Of a stretch of 64,000 nt of DNA, positions 22,115 through 34,200 are shown piece after piece (position 1 is the stretch's first letter; each line of letters opens with the position of its first letter). The DNA is from Chiridota heheva (Eukaryota > Echinodermata > Holothuroidea > Apodida > Chiridotidae): assembly GCA_020152595.1 (NCBI GenBank), contig JAIGNY010002230.1, forward strand, positions 1,292,501-1,356,500, in the 5' to 3' direction. Under the pieces are notes generated by a model, which was not told the DNA's origin, did no database searches, and saw only the letters and a program-made list of their open reading frames with translations. Position numbers and translations under genes: made by a program.

Positions 22115-22273
22115 CTACTAATTTTGAGGTTCGCCTTATTGAAATACAGCAGAAGACAAAAGGACTTCCGTCTTTGGAAAGATCGCAAGCCGTCTTCGAG
22201 GTGTTTGAAGAGGTGCTACCACAACTTGGCATTTTCCAAAATGTCCTGGACATGGTTCGATGTGAGCTGTTTG
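22115..22273 (+). CDS. Host gene exon: N-terminal helical segment
   Basis: Acceptor 'ctgatcaacag', donor 'gtatgt'; enters with two bases of a split codon and ends in phase 1. It encodes TNFEVRLIEIQQKTKGLPSL and then ERSQAVFEVFEEVLPQLGIF, NVLDMVRCELF. The pattern of paired hydrophobic positions (VFEVFEEVL, LGIFQNVLDMV) resembles the conserved helices of the TSNAXIP1 N-terminal domain, by memory only. Overlapping frames on either strand are shadows. Confidence 0.85.
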
Positions 22274-25200
22274 GTATGTTGGAGAAATTTAAAAGTTCTT
22301 TCAATCATTGGTATTTGGTAATAACATAAAATAATTATAAAGAAAATATACAGTAGTCTACAGTAAATACAAAGTGATTGTAATTAGAAACTTAGTTTTG
22401 ACTTTGGTAAGTGTCTGACGAACTGCATAAGGAAATATCATGTACTGTGAAAGAGGATTTAAAAAGACACAAAATTATTAAGAAACTACTTGATTATTTA
22501 ATCCAGCAATTTAACTAACTGATTTATATCATTTTTACTTCAGGCGTTCTTCAGATGGTAAATTATAATATTCTTACAACATTTAAATGTAAATAAACCA
22601 CTAAAGTACTGTAATATAGTCTTATAATAATCAATATTATGGATGGGGGTAGGGGAGGGTATAGGGTTTGGCAAATCATATGTTGGACTTCCCGGGATCA
22701 AATCTGGACACTTATGATATTAACCTGACCCGCCCAAACAGACACTTAGTTTTCAGCAAAATTTGCATTGCATGTATACAACACAATTTTATGAGCAACC
22801 TTATATACTTTCAGGACAATCACAAATAAATTTATCACTGCAAGTCTTATTTTTTGTTGATTTGTTGATCCCTGGGAGGTATATGATTTGTTGATCCCTG
22901 GGAGGTATATGATTTTCTCTCTCCTCTCACTGTCCCTTCATACTCATAAATTGTTATCCACAGAATCTGTATACAGTCAGCAGTATACCAGTACGAAGGA
23001 GACAAAATCAATTGAGAATATTGCCACGAATAAAGCAGCTGAAAAGGGGAAGAAAGAATCTTTTCACATAAAGAGAGTTCCTTACTTTACCATTATCCAG
23101 GACGTGCTTGACGAAAGGTTCAGTAAAACCATCTCTTCATAAACTTTACTCCCCTCTAGAAGTGAAGGAGATCAGTTTTTACCAGGGCTGGTATCATTTT
23201 AAAAGCCAAATTTTACTTCCCTTTAGAAGTAAAGGAGATCAGTTTCGACCAGGGCTGGTATAATGGTTTTTAGAAGCCAAATTTTACTCCCCTCTAGAAG
23301 TGAAGGAGATCACTGTTTTGACTAGGGCTGGTATATTGATATTTTAGAAGCCAAATTTGAAAATTCACTTTTCTCCACAACAGCAAGTTATTTCACCTGA
23401 TCTAAACTTCCCTTTCCTTCTCTTCTCTGCTTTACCATCCTCATCTTCCTTTTATTACCTTAACTTCTTTCCCTTATTCCACCTTTTTTCCCTCCTTTCC
23501 TATATTTCACCTCTTCTTTCCTTTCTGTTTTTACTCAAGTACCTTTAGTTTTTAACACCCTCTTGGCTTATTTAGCTCCTGACTGTCTGTCGCAGTGCCG
23601 TTAAACATCAACAAACCAAACCAAATTTGAAGAAAAAAATGGCTGTTTTGAAACTGTTTTGCCAAAAAAAATTATTTGGCATTTTTGGGGTGAAGAGGAG
23701 GAAGGGGAAGGGGGAGGTGGGATGGATTTTGCTTTCTTAAGATTTGTTTGGCCACAGCAAATATTCTTTGGCTTTTTTGTTATTAAATTGTAAAATGTCC
23801 TATTTGGCTTAATTCTGCCCTTTTATCAAAGATTTTGATGGGGAATAAAAAGAAATAAAAGTATAATATTCTGATGATGCTTGGACCGCATGATATTTTG
23901 CATGTGTTCTTCGAAATCTTAACTGAGATTTAAGAAGGAACTTAGAAGATTTACATGATTTTGAGCTGTCTGCTCTGTCGTACATCACAAATTTTGCATA
24001 AATTAAGAATCAATTAAACTTTGATTGGCTAGAACTCAAAACCTAAAAGTGCTATTTTGGAAAAATCAAAAACTGGTGTGCTCAGGTGTTATACTCTTTT
24101 TCACCAATATAAACCTTTTCAAACAGAGTTTAGCCGAACGTGATTTCTTCAGTACTTTGACCAATCAAATTCTGGGGAAACTTTTCCTTTGTTTCCCAAC
24201 CAATCAGGTACAGGTTTGAAGAAAAAAATGTAAGCAGCAATACAATACGCGCATGTATTTCCTTCATGGCATGTATGATACGTGCGCTTGAAAACATCTT
24301 TTCATACGCTTGGTCCCGTACCCTGCATGAATTGTGCAGACGGCCAAGATTCCTCCATTATTTTATTGGTCAATAAGATCTCTCCAGTATACGATTGGTC
24401 CATTATGGACCCGTGAATGTCGGCCATGTGACATTATTTAGATTAGTTTAACGAAAATTGCCGATTCAGATTTAAAAAGGCGAGTCATTTATGTTCAATT
24501 AATAGTTTGACGAAAGATGTATTATAAATTTGAATAATAACAATTGTCTATAATTGTATCTTTTGGCTTATCAAAGCAAAGCTACTTGACGTGATTGATA
24601 CTTTACACAGACCTTCAAGTATCAAGAACACATTTGCTTTCAAATGAAGAAAATTGGGTACTGTGAAATCACAAATTGTCATCGGCCACGTGACATTATT
24701 TAGATTAGTTATCCGGAAATTGCCGATTCAGATTTAAAAAGATTGCTACATGTCGATGCACCTTTAATAAAACGTTCTATAAATTCATTTATTTAGAAAT
24801 GAGGAAGCAGAGCAGTTGAAAGTGGATATTAAACATGTTGAGACGCAGCTTGAAGATTCACGTAGACAGCATCAAGACACGCTCATCGTCAATGAAACGC
24901 TACGGGAAGAAATTGAATCTTCACAGTCCACTTTGACGAATCGTTTTGAAACTATCATAAACAGAGAAAATGAGATCAGTGGGTAAGTCTAGTTGTTGAC
25001 TCGAGTCACCACTGACTTGGACTCGAGTCATATTTTTTGGTTCCGATGCGGTAGCATTAGGAATCAATGTTGTTATGCTGGCGTGTGTATGTGTGTATGT
25101 GACAGAACTTGTCATACTTGGTTTATGGATGTGGTGTTGTCTGTAGATGATCCCTATTGTTTTTGGTGCTGATGTCATAAATATTAATTAGTAGGCGGGG

Positions 25201-28200
25201 CTAAATGTAAATGTAAATTCTGTTAACAAGCTTGTAAACATGATATCTCAAGAACTGTGTGGTGGATTTGTCATACTTGGTTTATGGATGTGTTGTTGTC
25301 TGAAGATGATCCCTGCTGTTTTTTTTTGTCATGAATATTAATTAGTAGGCAGGGTTAAATGTAAAATTATGTTAACAAGCTTGTAAACACAATATCTCAA
25401 GATCTTTAAAAGGTGAATTTATGCCATACTTGGTATATGGATGTGTTGTGGTCTGTAGATGATCCTTGCTGTTTTTGTTGTTGTCGTGAATAGTTTTTTT
25501 TGTCATGAATGTTAATTAATAGGCAGGGTTAAATTTAAATTTATGTTAACAATCCTGTAAACACAATATCTCAAGATCTTTAAGGTGGATTTATGCCATA
25601 CTTGTTATATAAATGTGTTGTTGTCTGCAGTCTGCAGATGATCCCTATTGCTTTTGGTGCTGATGTCATGAATATTACTGAGAAGGCGGGACTAACTGTG
25701 AAATTATTTTTATGCTCATTTTTCCACAAACCCATGTCAGGTTTAAATCAAACTTGGTATGATGCTGCTGATGAAAGCAAGGATGGTACAGGATCCCATA
25801 GAATGATGAGTTGTTGACTTCATCATTATTCATGGCAGGCGAAGCCAAATAACAGTTTTCATTGGTTGTTGTGATTGTGGCTTATAGCTTGAGGCAAAGT
25901 GAGGTCACTTTGCAACACACTCTCACAGTCTTTGAAATGCAATAACTTCTAAACAAAAAAAGATGTCAACATCATTTTAGACCAAATTGTTTCTTTCATA
26001 GTACTCTATTATATATATGAAAATAAAAGTTTACAGGAATATTCCTTTAAAAACTGAGAATTTTTACAAATACTCTTGTAGGCTATTAAAGTGTGACATC
26101 ACAGCATAACTTTCTCTTAAGTCTTTGTGTATAAAAATTAAAGATATTATAATGTTTCTTCACATAAAACATTTTTGGTACATGATGAATATGGGCAAAA
26201 CATATTCTAAAAGTATACATTAGTGTTGAACCAGTTGTTTTTAGGACTATGCACATTGAGCACTTTAAAAACATTTATGAATTGGGTTTTGGCACCCTAC
26301 AAATATACTAATGATTGATTTATTGATATTCAGAATTGTAGTTTGTGTATCCTGTGATGATCATAAAAATATGATTCCATTTGATCGTAAAATCTATCAG
26401 GCACCATCATAGCCATATTAGCAAAAACATTTGATCAAAATTGATGAAATATTGGCCATTTTACAGGCTTTTAAGTCTTAGGCATCAATTTACATTTTTA
26501 TGCAAATTTGTTGATGTACAGTATTACAAGGCGTCTGAGTATTTTCTTTTGTAAATTCTTTGATTTTGTAATTCTTTTGATTTTGTAAATCCTTTGATTT
26601 TGTAAATTCTTTGATTTTATATATCCGTTGATTTTGTAAATTCTTTGATTTTATTTATCCTTTGATTTTGTAAATTCTTTGATTTTTATATTCTTTGATT
26701 TTGTAAATTCTTTGATTTTATATATCCTTTGATTTTGTAAATTCTTTTGTAATCTTTTTTTGTAAATCCTTTGACTTTGTAAATCCTTTGATTTTGTAAA
26801 TTCTTCAATTTTGTAAATTCTTTACTTTGTTTTGATTTTGTAAATCCTTTGACTTTGTAAATCTTTTTGATTTTGGAAATCCTTTGATTTTGTAAATTCT
26901 TTGACTTTGTTTTGATTTTGTAAATCCTTTGACTTTGTAAATCTTTTGATTTTGTAAATCCTTTGATTTTGTAAAACTTTTGATTTTGTAAATCTGTTGA
27001 TTTTGTAATTCCTTTGATTTTTTTGTGTAAATCCTTTGACAGACCTCCGTGGTGTACTAGTTAGTGCTTTGTCCTCTCACCCGCACATTCTGGGTTCGTA
27101 TCCCAGTGGGTCTGCAACCAGTGAGTTCACAACTGGTTATCAAAGGATGTGTCCATCTTGATATAATGTCCAGCACTGGATGCTTTCAGGACATTAAACC
27201 TTGCTATGCTGTGCTATGCTATTTATGAATGTCTATAATAATTCTTTGATGTGGTGCAGCAAATTCTGACTAAATGTTTTTGCGTCTTTGCCGTGCGCCC
27301 AATCCAAATTCTTGCAGGAATAGAATTTCTTATTATTTTCAGTGACCAAGGAGGAATATTCCCATGAAATTTTATTTTAATTTTATTTGATAAAGGACAA
27401 TATAAACAAAATGGTGAAAAAACCAAGTTAATAGCTTATTCTGCATAGTTAAAGAACCATGGTTATTGTCTTGATTGTTGGTCTGAGTCGAAGTCATCAT
27501 TATGATGTCATCACAATACTTTTGTACTATTCTTTATGTATTTCTTTGATATTCATTTTTGTATTTTTAAATGATTAGGAACATTTTTTTCTTTAAAAAT
27601 TATTTAAAAATAAAATTTACAATAATGTTTTCAATCTGTTCTTGTAATTTATTATTGAATTGTGAAACATTGCAATTAATTTTCAAAGAAATACATAAAG
27701 ATTAGTACAGGAAATGCTGTTATGATATCATAATGATGACATAGTGATGACATCACAATGATGACTTAGACTCAGTACAAAAGTCATTTTTATGCAGGCA
27801 AGAAATATCTCTAAAGTTCAATAACTTCTTCTAGGAATAAGATATCAACATGGTTTTTTATCAATCTGTTTCTTCAATTTTGCTCTAGCTGGTACATAAA
27901 AATAAATTACCTGGGAATGCCCTTCCAATCACAAATCACACATGAATTAAAACGTGAACAAATATTGATCAGACATAAAAGTGCTATTTTAATTTCAAAA
28001 GCTGATCTGCTACAAATGTGATTGATTGATTGATTGATATTCCAAATTGTAGCCTTCCTTTATTCAAATTCTGCACTCTTGACTTTCGCCTCAACATCTC
28101 CAGCTACCTCAGGAAAACTTGGCAAGACTCTCAGAATCTTGAGACTAGTAACAAACTTCACTGCATCAACCTCAAAGTCGGAGTCATCCCCCCCTCCATC

Positions 28201-31200
28201 TTACATTGTTGCAATCATAGACAGGACGTTGTCATCACCCGCATCCATCTTGGTCACTCCTTTCTCACCCACTCCTACCTCCTATCAGGCTCTCCCAAAT
28301 CTTTTGCCTCACCTGCAATACTAAACTTTCAATCAATCATATCCTCTTAACCTGTCCTTTATACTTTAACTTCTGGTCTACTCTCACCCCCTCCATCTCT
28401 ATCTCTGACCTCTTCAAAAAAAATCCCTTTTCCAACATCAAAACCTTCTTCCGTAATAGCAACTTATTCTAATTGATCAAATCCTCACCCACTCTCCCCT
28501 TATTTTTATTCACTATTTTCCATTCTTATTCTAATATTTATATCTTTAATTTTATATATTTTGTTCCTTCTCCCGTACCTACTCCTTCTCTGCCTCTTCT
28601 ACCCATATAAAACAAGTAGTCTGTGATGATTTGTAAAAGTATGATTCCACCTGATCTACTTTCAGCTTAAAGGACCAGCTGGTTCATCTGACGGATAAGT
28701 ACACATTAGAAAGAAGAAGATTGGAATTTGAAAAGCGGAGACTTCAGGAGAAAATTGATAAGTTGGAGAAGGAGAATGAATTTTTGGAGCAATTCAAGCA
28801 AGGCTATGATAATTTGCATGATGGTAATATTTTGTGTTTCATTTTAGTTCCACCAATGCAGTGTGTTGGGTTGAGGTTATCAAATCATACTTGACTGCTC
28901 ACTTCTCCTTTGTTAAAATGCATCTGATTGGTTTGGCTACTGACGTGCCATGATGGCTGCATGGTTGAGAATAGTTCCCAGGGACTTAGGTTTCAGTTTG
29001 CAAGACAATGGCGCAAAGAGGTTCAGCGCTTTGAGGTTTTAGCAAAGAGCATTATATAAATCGATATATTATCATTGTCTGCTGTCTACCAACTGTGGTG
29101 TAGCGGTTATCATACATGTCTACAGACCACAAGGCCCTGGGTTCAAGCCTGGGTTGAGTAGACACGCCAGTGTACCACAACTGGTTATCAAAGGCTGGGA
29201 CATTGACTTGGTTGTCGATGTTATGTCTGTCCGTACGTCGTACCTGTGTTCTCGTCTGGGTCGTATTAAGCGTATCGTGATAGCATTGTTACTATCATAA
29301 CCGAATACGCAGGCGACGACCCCGTCATTGTAATTGTGTGTTTCACTCATCGTTGTTAGCAGCGATTGCCTGCTGAAATTTTGGCTCATACAAAATGGCT
29401 TGTAATTTTCTAAGAGTAAAATCAGTGAAATTTTTTTTTTAGTTATAACTTAGAAAGGTGGAATTTTAAGCAACGTTTCCTAATTGAATAAAAGAAAGTA
29501 ACACGTTCCACATTTGCATACACAGCCTTTCTCCTCGGGACTCTCATCATGCATAAATATACACCAGGTAGTTAACCCTTCGTGACCCACACGGTTGTAG
29601 CACGACCGATTGGACATGCACTTTTCAAAAAACGATTGGATATGCACCTTTCAAAAAAAAAAAAAAAATTTGTCTTCATCAAATAGGCCCACAACAGTGA
29701 TTCTGGTATCATTTGAAAGAGCGCGAATAGTTCTTTCAGAAAATGTAACCTTTTGATGGGGGTTATGTTTAAGAGTTTTGAAAAAAGATGGGTTGAAATA
29801 AAGAATTTAAAAAAATGCACAAAATTTAACAAAAAACTCATGAGGAACTTACAAAGACATTAATGCATCTAATTCTGGTCAAAGCAACTACCCCCCTCAA
29901 CCCCTCTTTGTTCATAGCGCAATTTAAATACTAAAGAAATCCAAACACTAACACATACCTAGTCTAGTGCAGCGTTAGTTCAGTGAATGACCCAGGTTTG
30001 AAGACTGAGCCAAATGTGCGGCCTCTCGTTTTTCCACAAGCAATTACAGCAGTGATTATTAATTGTTTATTTTCATTGTTTTTGCATGTTGTGCTTTGAG
30101 GAAAAAAAATGACTGGTTTTACTGGAAAGGAAATTTCACAAATCTAAATTTGTAAAAAATCCTGCATTTTTATTAATTCAGAAGAAATAATACAAGCTCA
30201 AAAAATTGAGCAATTTTGACCTCACTTTGCCTTAAAGTTGCAAATTTGCATATTCATGTTGATATTTTCTTTATTTAGACTTTATTTTGTTGAAAAGTTT
30301 ATTGTCTTAGCATTCATATAAACCAAACTTATAGAGATAGAAAACAAAAGAAAAGATGTGAAAATTAATTTTGAAAAAACAATTCTGTAAAATTGCAGTC
30401 CCTGGGACTTAAGGGTTAACCATGCAGTAGACCAATGATATATGATAGGTAGTTTAATGCTTATATTAACAATACATTCAAAATATGCAAATAATATGCA
30501 AATTAGTGATGTATGAATAAGCATACCTGTCTATTTTCTTTGTAAATCCTTTGTTTTAATCATGTACCACAGTTGCTTAAAGGAGAGCAATTACTGACTC
30601 AAAGTGAGTTGTTTTAATCTGAGCCACACCCTAAATCATCTTAGCCACACCCCAAATCATCTTAGCCACACCCCAAATCATCTTAGCCACACCCCAAATC
30701 ATCTTAGCCACACCCCAAATCAAACATCATTCTATAATTTGCAGGACTGAAATTAAACAAGAGTTCTCTAATAGTGAGGGCATATTTTATGTAAAGGGAT
30801 TTTGAAATAACGAATGTCTAATTTTTGATCATGTCATGGGAAAATTACTTAAATATTCATTAGAAATAATTAGGATTAATTTGAACATTTGTATCAAAGG
30901 TTTCCATCACATGCACGAAAAGTGTACTTGAATATTCTTGAGACTCGAGACAAATGCTCCCTTACTCTTCGGCCGGCAGCTCCTTTAAGAAAAGAAATGA
31001 AAAGAGTTACATACAGATTTTTTAGCTGTTTTCATGTTCATACATTACAAATTAAACATGCATCACACAATCCTTAACTTTAGGTAGTGCTGTCATGACA
31101 CGTTGATTATCGCGATATCTCTTTTCCCATGAAATGAAATATGCCTTTCATCACATTACATATCAACTAATACTCACCTAAGAAATTTTCGCGTTACTAG

Positions 31201-34200
31201 ACTAGGCTACTTCTTACGTTAGAATTCTAAAGGTTCGGTTATTAAATCTAAAAGTCAAAAATATTGTGAAGCATATAAATCTAATTTAAAATCATGCTCC
31301 CTCACCCCACGCTTGCATGCTTCGATGTAAGTTGGCAAAAAGAATGAAAAATAGGCCCAGAACATGCCTCTCAAGGCTCTCATCATTCGATGATTCATTG
31401 GTCACGTTGGCTGAATTATCAAACACTTGCGTGATGCGTGATAAACGTAATAGTCACGCGATCATGTTGTCTGCTAAAGCTGCAAATCATTTATTTTCTT
31501 GCGTTCATCATTAAAGAAGTAACATTAGTTTTTACAATGTGTTATGAGTCGGTTTTCTTGAAAGGTATCGCGATATACCAATATATTGCAATATTTTTTT
31601 CTTTTTTTTCAATGATAATCAATACGTAATTTTGAAACCAATTATGCTAATCAAAATATTTAATAGAACACCCACCCAGAATATAATTGTTGATAAAGTA
31701 TAAAAACAAAAAATATATTATTACAGCTGTCCATATACCTTAGCATTTTGTATAAAGCAATATTCTCTCTCTTTTTCATTTTTTTCAGTCCTTAGAAAAT
31801 TTTACACGATTTATTTTCTCTTGAACAGCTTTTGCATTTCAACCAGGTGAAGACAAATTTACTCTGGGACAAACTCGGAGATCAAGAAAGCCAGTCTTGG
31901 CTACAAGAAAGGTTTGTGATGTGATCATGTTTGATTTCTATTTCTACTATGTTCATCTCAGGAGTATCGCTAATATTATAGAAATATCTACCACAAGAAA
32001 GCCTCATTCAACTGGTCATTGTTTCACCCACTCTCACCTACTTTCCGGCTCCCCTGCTCCTCTCTGCCCTACATGCAACACGGATCTCCTGATCAAGCAT
32101 ATCCTTTTAACTTGTCCCATATACCTGAATGCCAGATTACACCTTTCCCCTCCATCTCCATTTCAGATCTTTTCATGAACAATCCTACCTCCAACTCCAT
32201 CAGCTTTCCCAGCAACAGCAATTCATTCCACCTGATCTAAACCTCCCTTTCCTTCCCTTCTCTGCCTTACCTTCCTCATCTGTTTTTATTACCTTAACTT
32301 CTTTCCTTTATTCACCTTCTCTCCCTCCTTCTCTCTACCCCCACCCTCTTTCCTCTCTGTCCTAACTCAAGCACCTTAGTTTTAACACCTTCTTGGCACA
32401 TTTGACTCTGACTGTCACGGTGCCGTTAAACATAAACAACCCAAACCAAACCATCATTGTTTCATTACATCTCGACTTGACTATGGCCACTCTCTTTTTT
32501 ATGGATGTTCTCTTCCATTTCCAAAGCTTATTTGTCCAGCTAATCAATAATTCCAGACAAACGGATCATATCTGACCTATTCTGAAGGACTTACATTGGC
32601 TTCCTGTCAAAAAGCGTATCATTTAAAAAGAATCTTCCGACCTTTTGGGTCTATTCACGGTACAGCTCCAATTTATCATAGTTATCTCATTTTAAGACTT
32701 ACTCCAAGTTGTACTTTCGGGTGATTCTATTAAGGTTTGACAACCATAAACAAGATCCCACTTAGGTGATATTTTCTTCTCAACATCAGCACAGAAACTC
32801 TGGAATTCTCTATACCTCCTCACCTGAAATTTTCACCGACATTGGATTCATTTAAAAGACTTAAAAAAGAAAAATGTATTTTACACTTCTGTAAATTAAC
32901 TTTAATTTATGTACTGCGCCTTGAACATTTTTTTTCTTCTAAACGTCGGTGCCACCTAAGCTTTATAGTTATCATTATTATCACAATATATATATTAAGT
33001 GGTTTTGCTTGTTGAGTGGTTAAGTGGTTCCTGACGGATATCCGATTGGTTATAAAAGCAACTGCGCTTGGGGCAATGACTAAGCTAAAATAAAATGGGA
33101 GCAAAGACATTAAAATGTTCTTATTTTGCCTTGTCATGATCTCAAATTTTCTTTAAAATGTTTATTTTTAAGTGTTTATTTTTGTGTATCTCTGTCATAT
33201 ATAGTGCAATAGCTTTATAATCACCACTTCTTTACCGATAGAATCATCTGCAGACAAATGTAGAAGCGGCCAGGAAACTGGAGACGCAGATTCTCCAAAT
33301 TCAGAACCAGTGCATAGAAGAGTTTGATTCCTTCATGGAAACTCACAAGGGCGACCTTCAGAGGCGGGTGTTCAAGGAGGTCAAGAATGCCGACCTGGAG
33401 GCGAGATTTGATGAAGAGAGCATGGAGATTGAGAGACTTGACATGGAGGTAAAAAAATCAGAAATTCAAAGTTGGATAAGTGATGTGGTTGATTGGACTC
33501 TTCTGTGTGTACTCTTTATGTGATTTATTTAAAGGAGTTGATGGTGGAAAAGTCAAATCAACGGAATTTTGAAATAATTCTGATTAATTTGATCATTCAT
33601 ATCAAAGGTTTTCAGCCCCACCAAGTGCATTAACCCTTACTCTACTACGCAGCGATAGTATCGCCGTTTTCAAACCACCTTTTTCTAAAAATAAAATTGG
33701 GATTTTACCACAGTCCTATAGGAGTAATCTTGGTATCATTTTAAAGTACGCAGATATATCTTCCTCAAAATGTAACATTTTTATAGGAGTCATATTACAG
33801 AATTTTGAGAAAAAGTGTATTGAAAAAAAAAGGTATAACTCAAAAAATAGCTTTAAAAATTTACAAAAAATATTTTTTTCTCTTTCAAATCTTACATTAA
33901 CTCCAAGATAACATTTTTGCTTCAAAATCAAACACGCAAATCCTAAGACATGATAGTATTGGTTTCTGGTCTAAATTTTATAATCCCTACCTGCAATATT
34001 TTATTCTGGAGAAATTTCTTCAAAATTTCATGAATTTCTGCCAATTTTGACCCGTTTTTTTCTCGCAAAAAACTGTGTACCCAAACCATACACACACATG
34101 CTTTGTTGAACCACTGTTCGAAAGTGCTTGAAATTTCCTTTCATTTGATATATTAATAAGGCATGCCCCCTCTATTTAGAACCTTTCCTATAAGAATTAT

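Noticed and set aside
27041-27110. Functional tRNA gene
   Set aside because: A- and B-box-like words are present but the cloverleaf arms do not pair properly and the sequence continues into a SINE body found elsewhere in the window.
30889-31514. Two plus-strand frames of 62-65 codons
   Set aside because: They fall in a host intron whose flanking exons already join in phase, and no acceptor/donor pair fits them.
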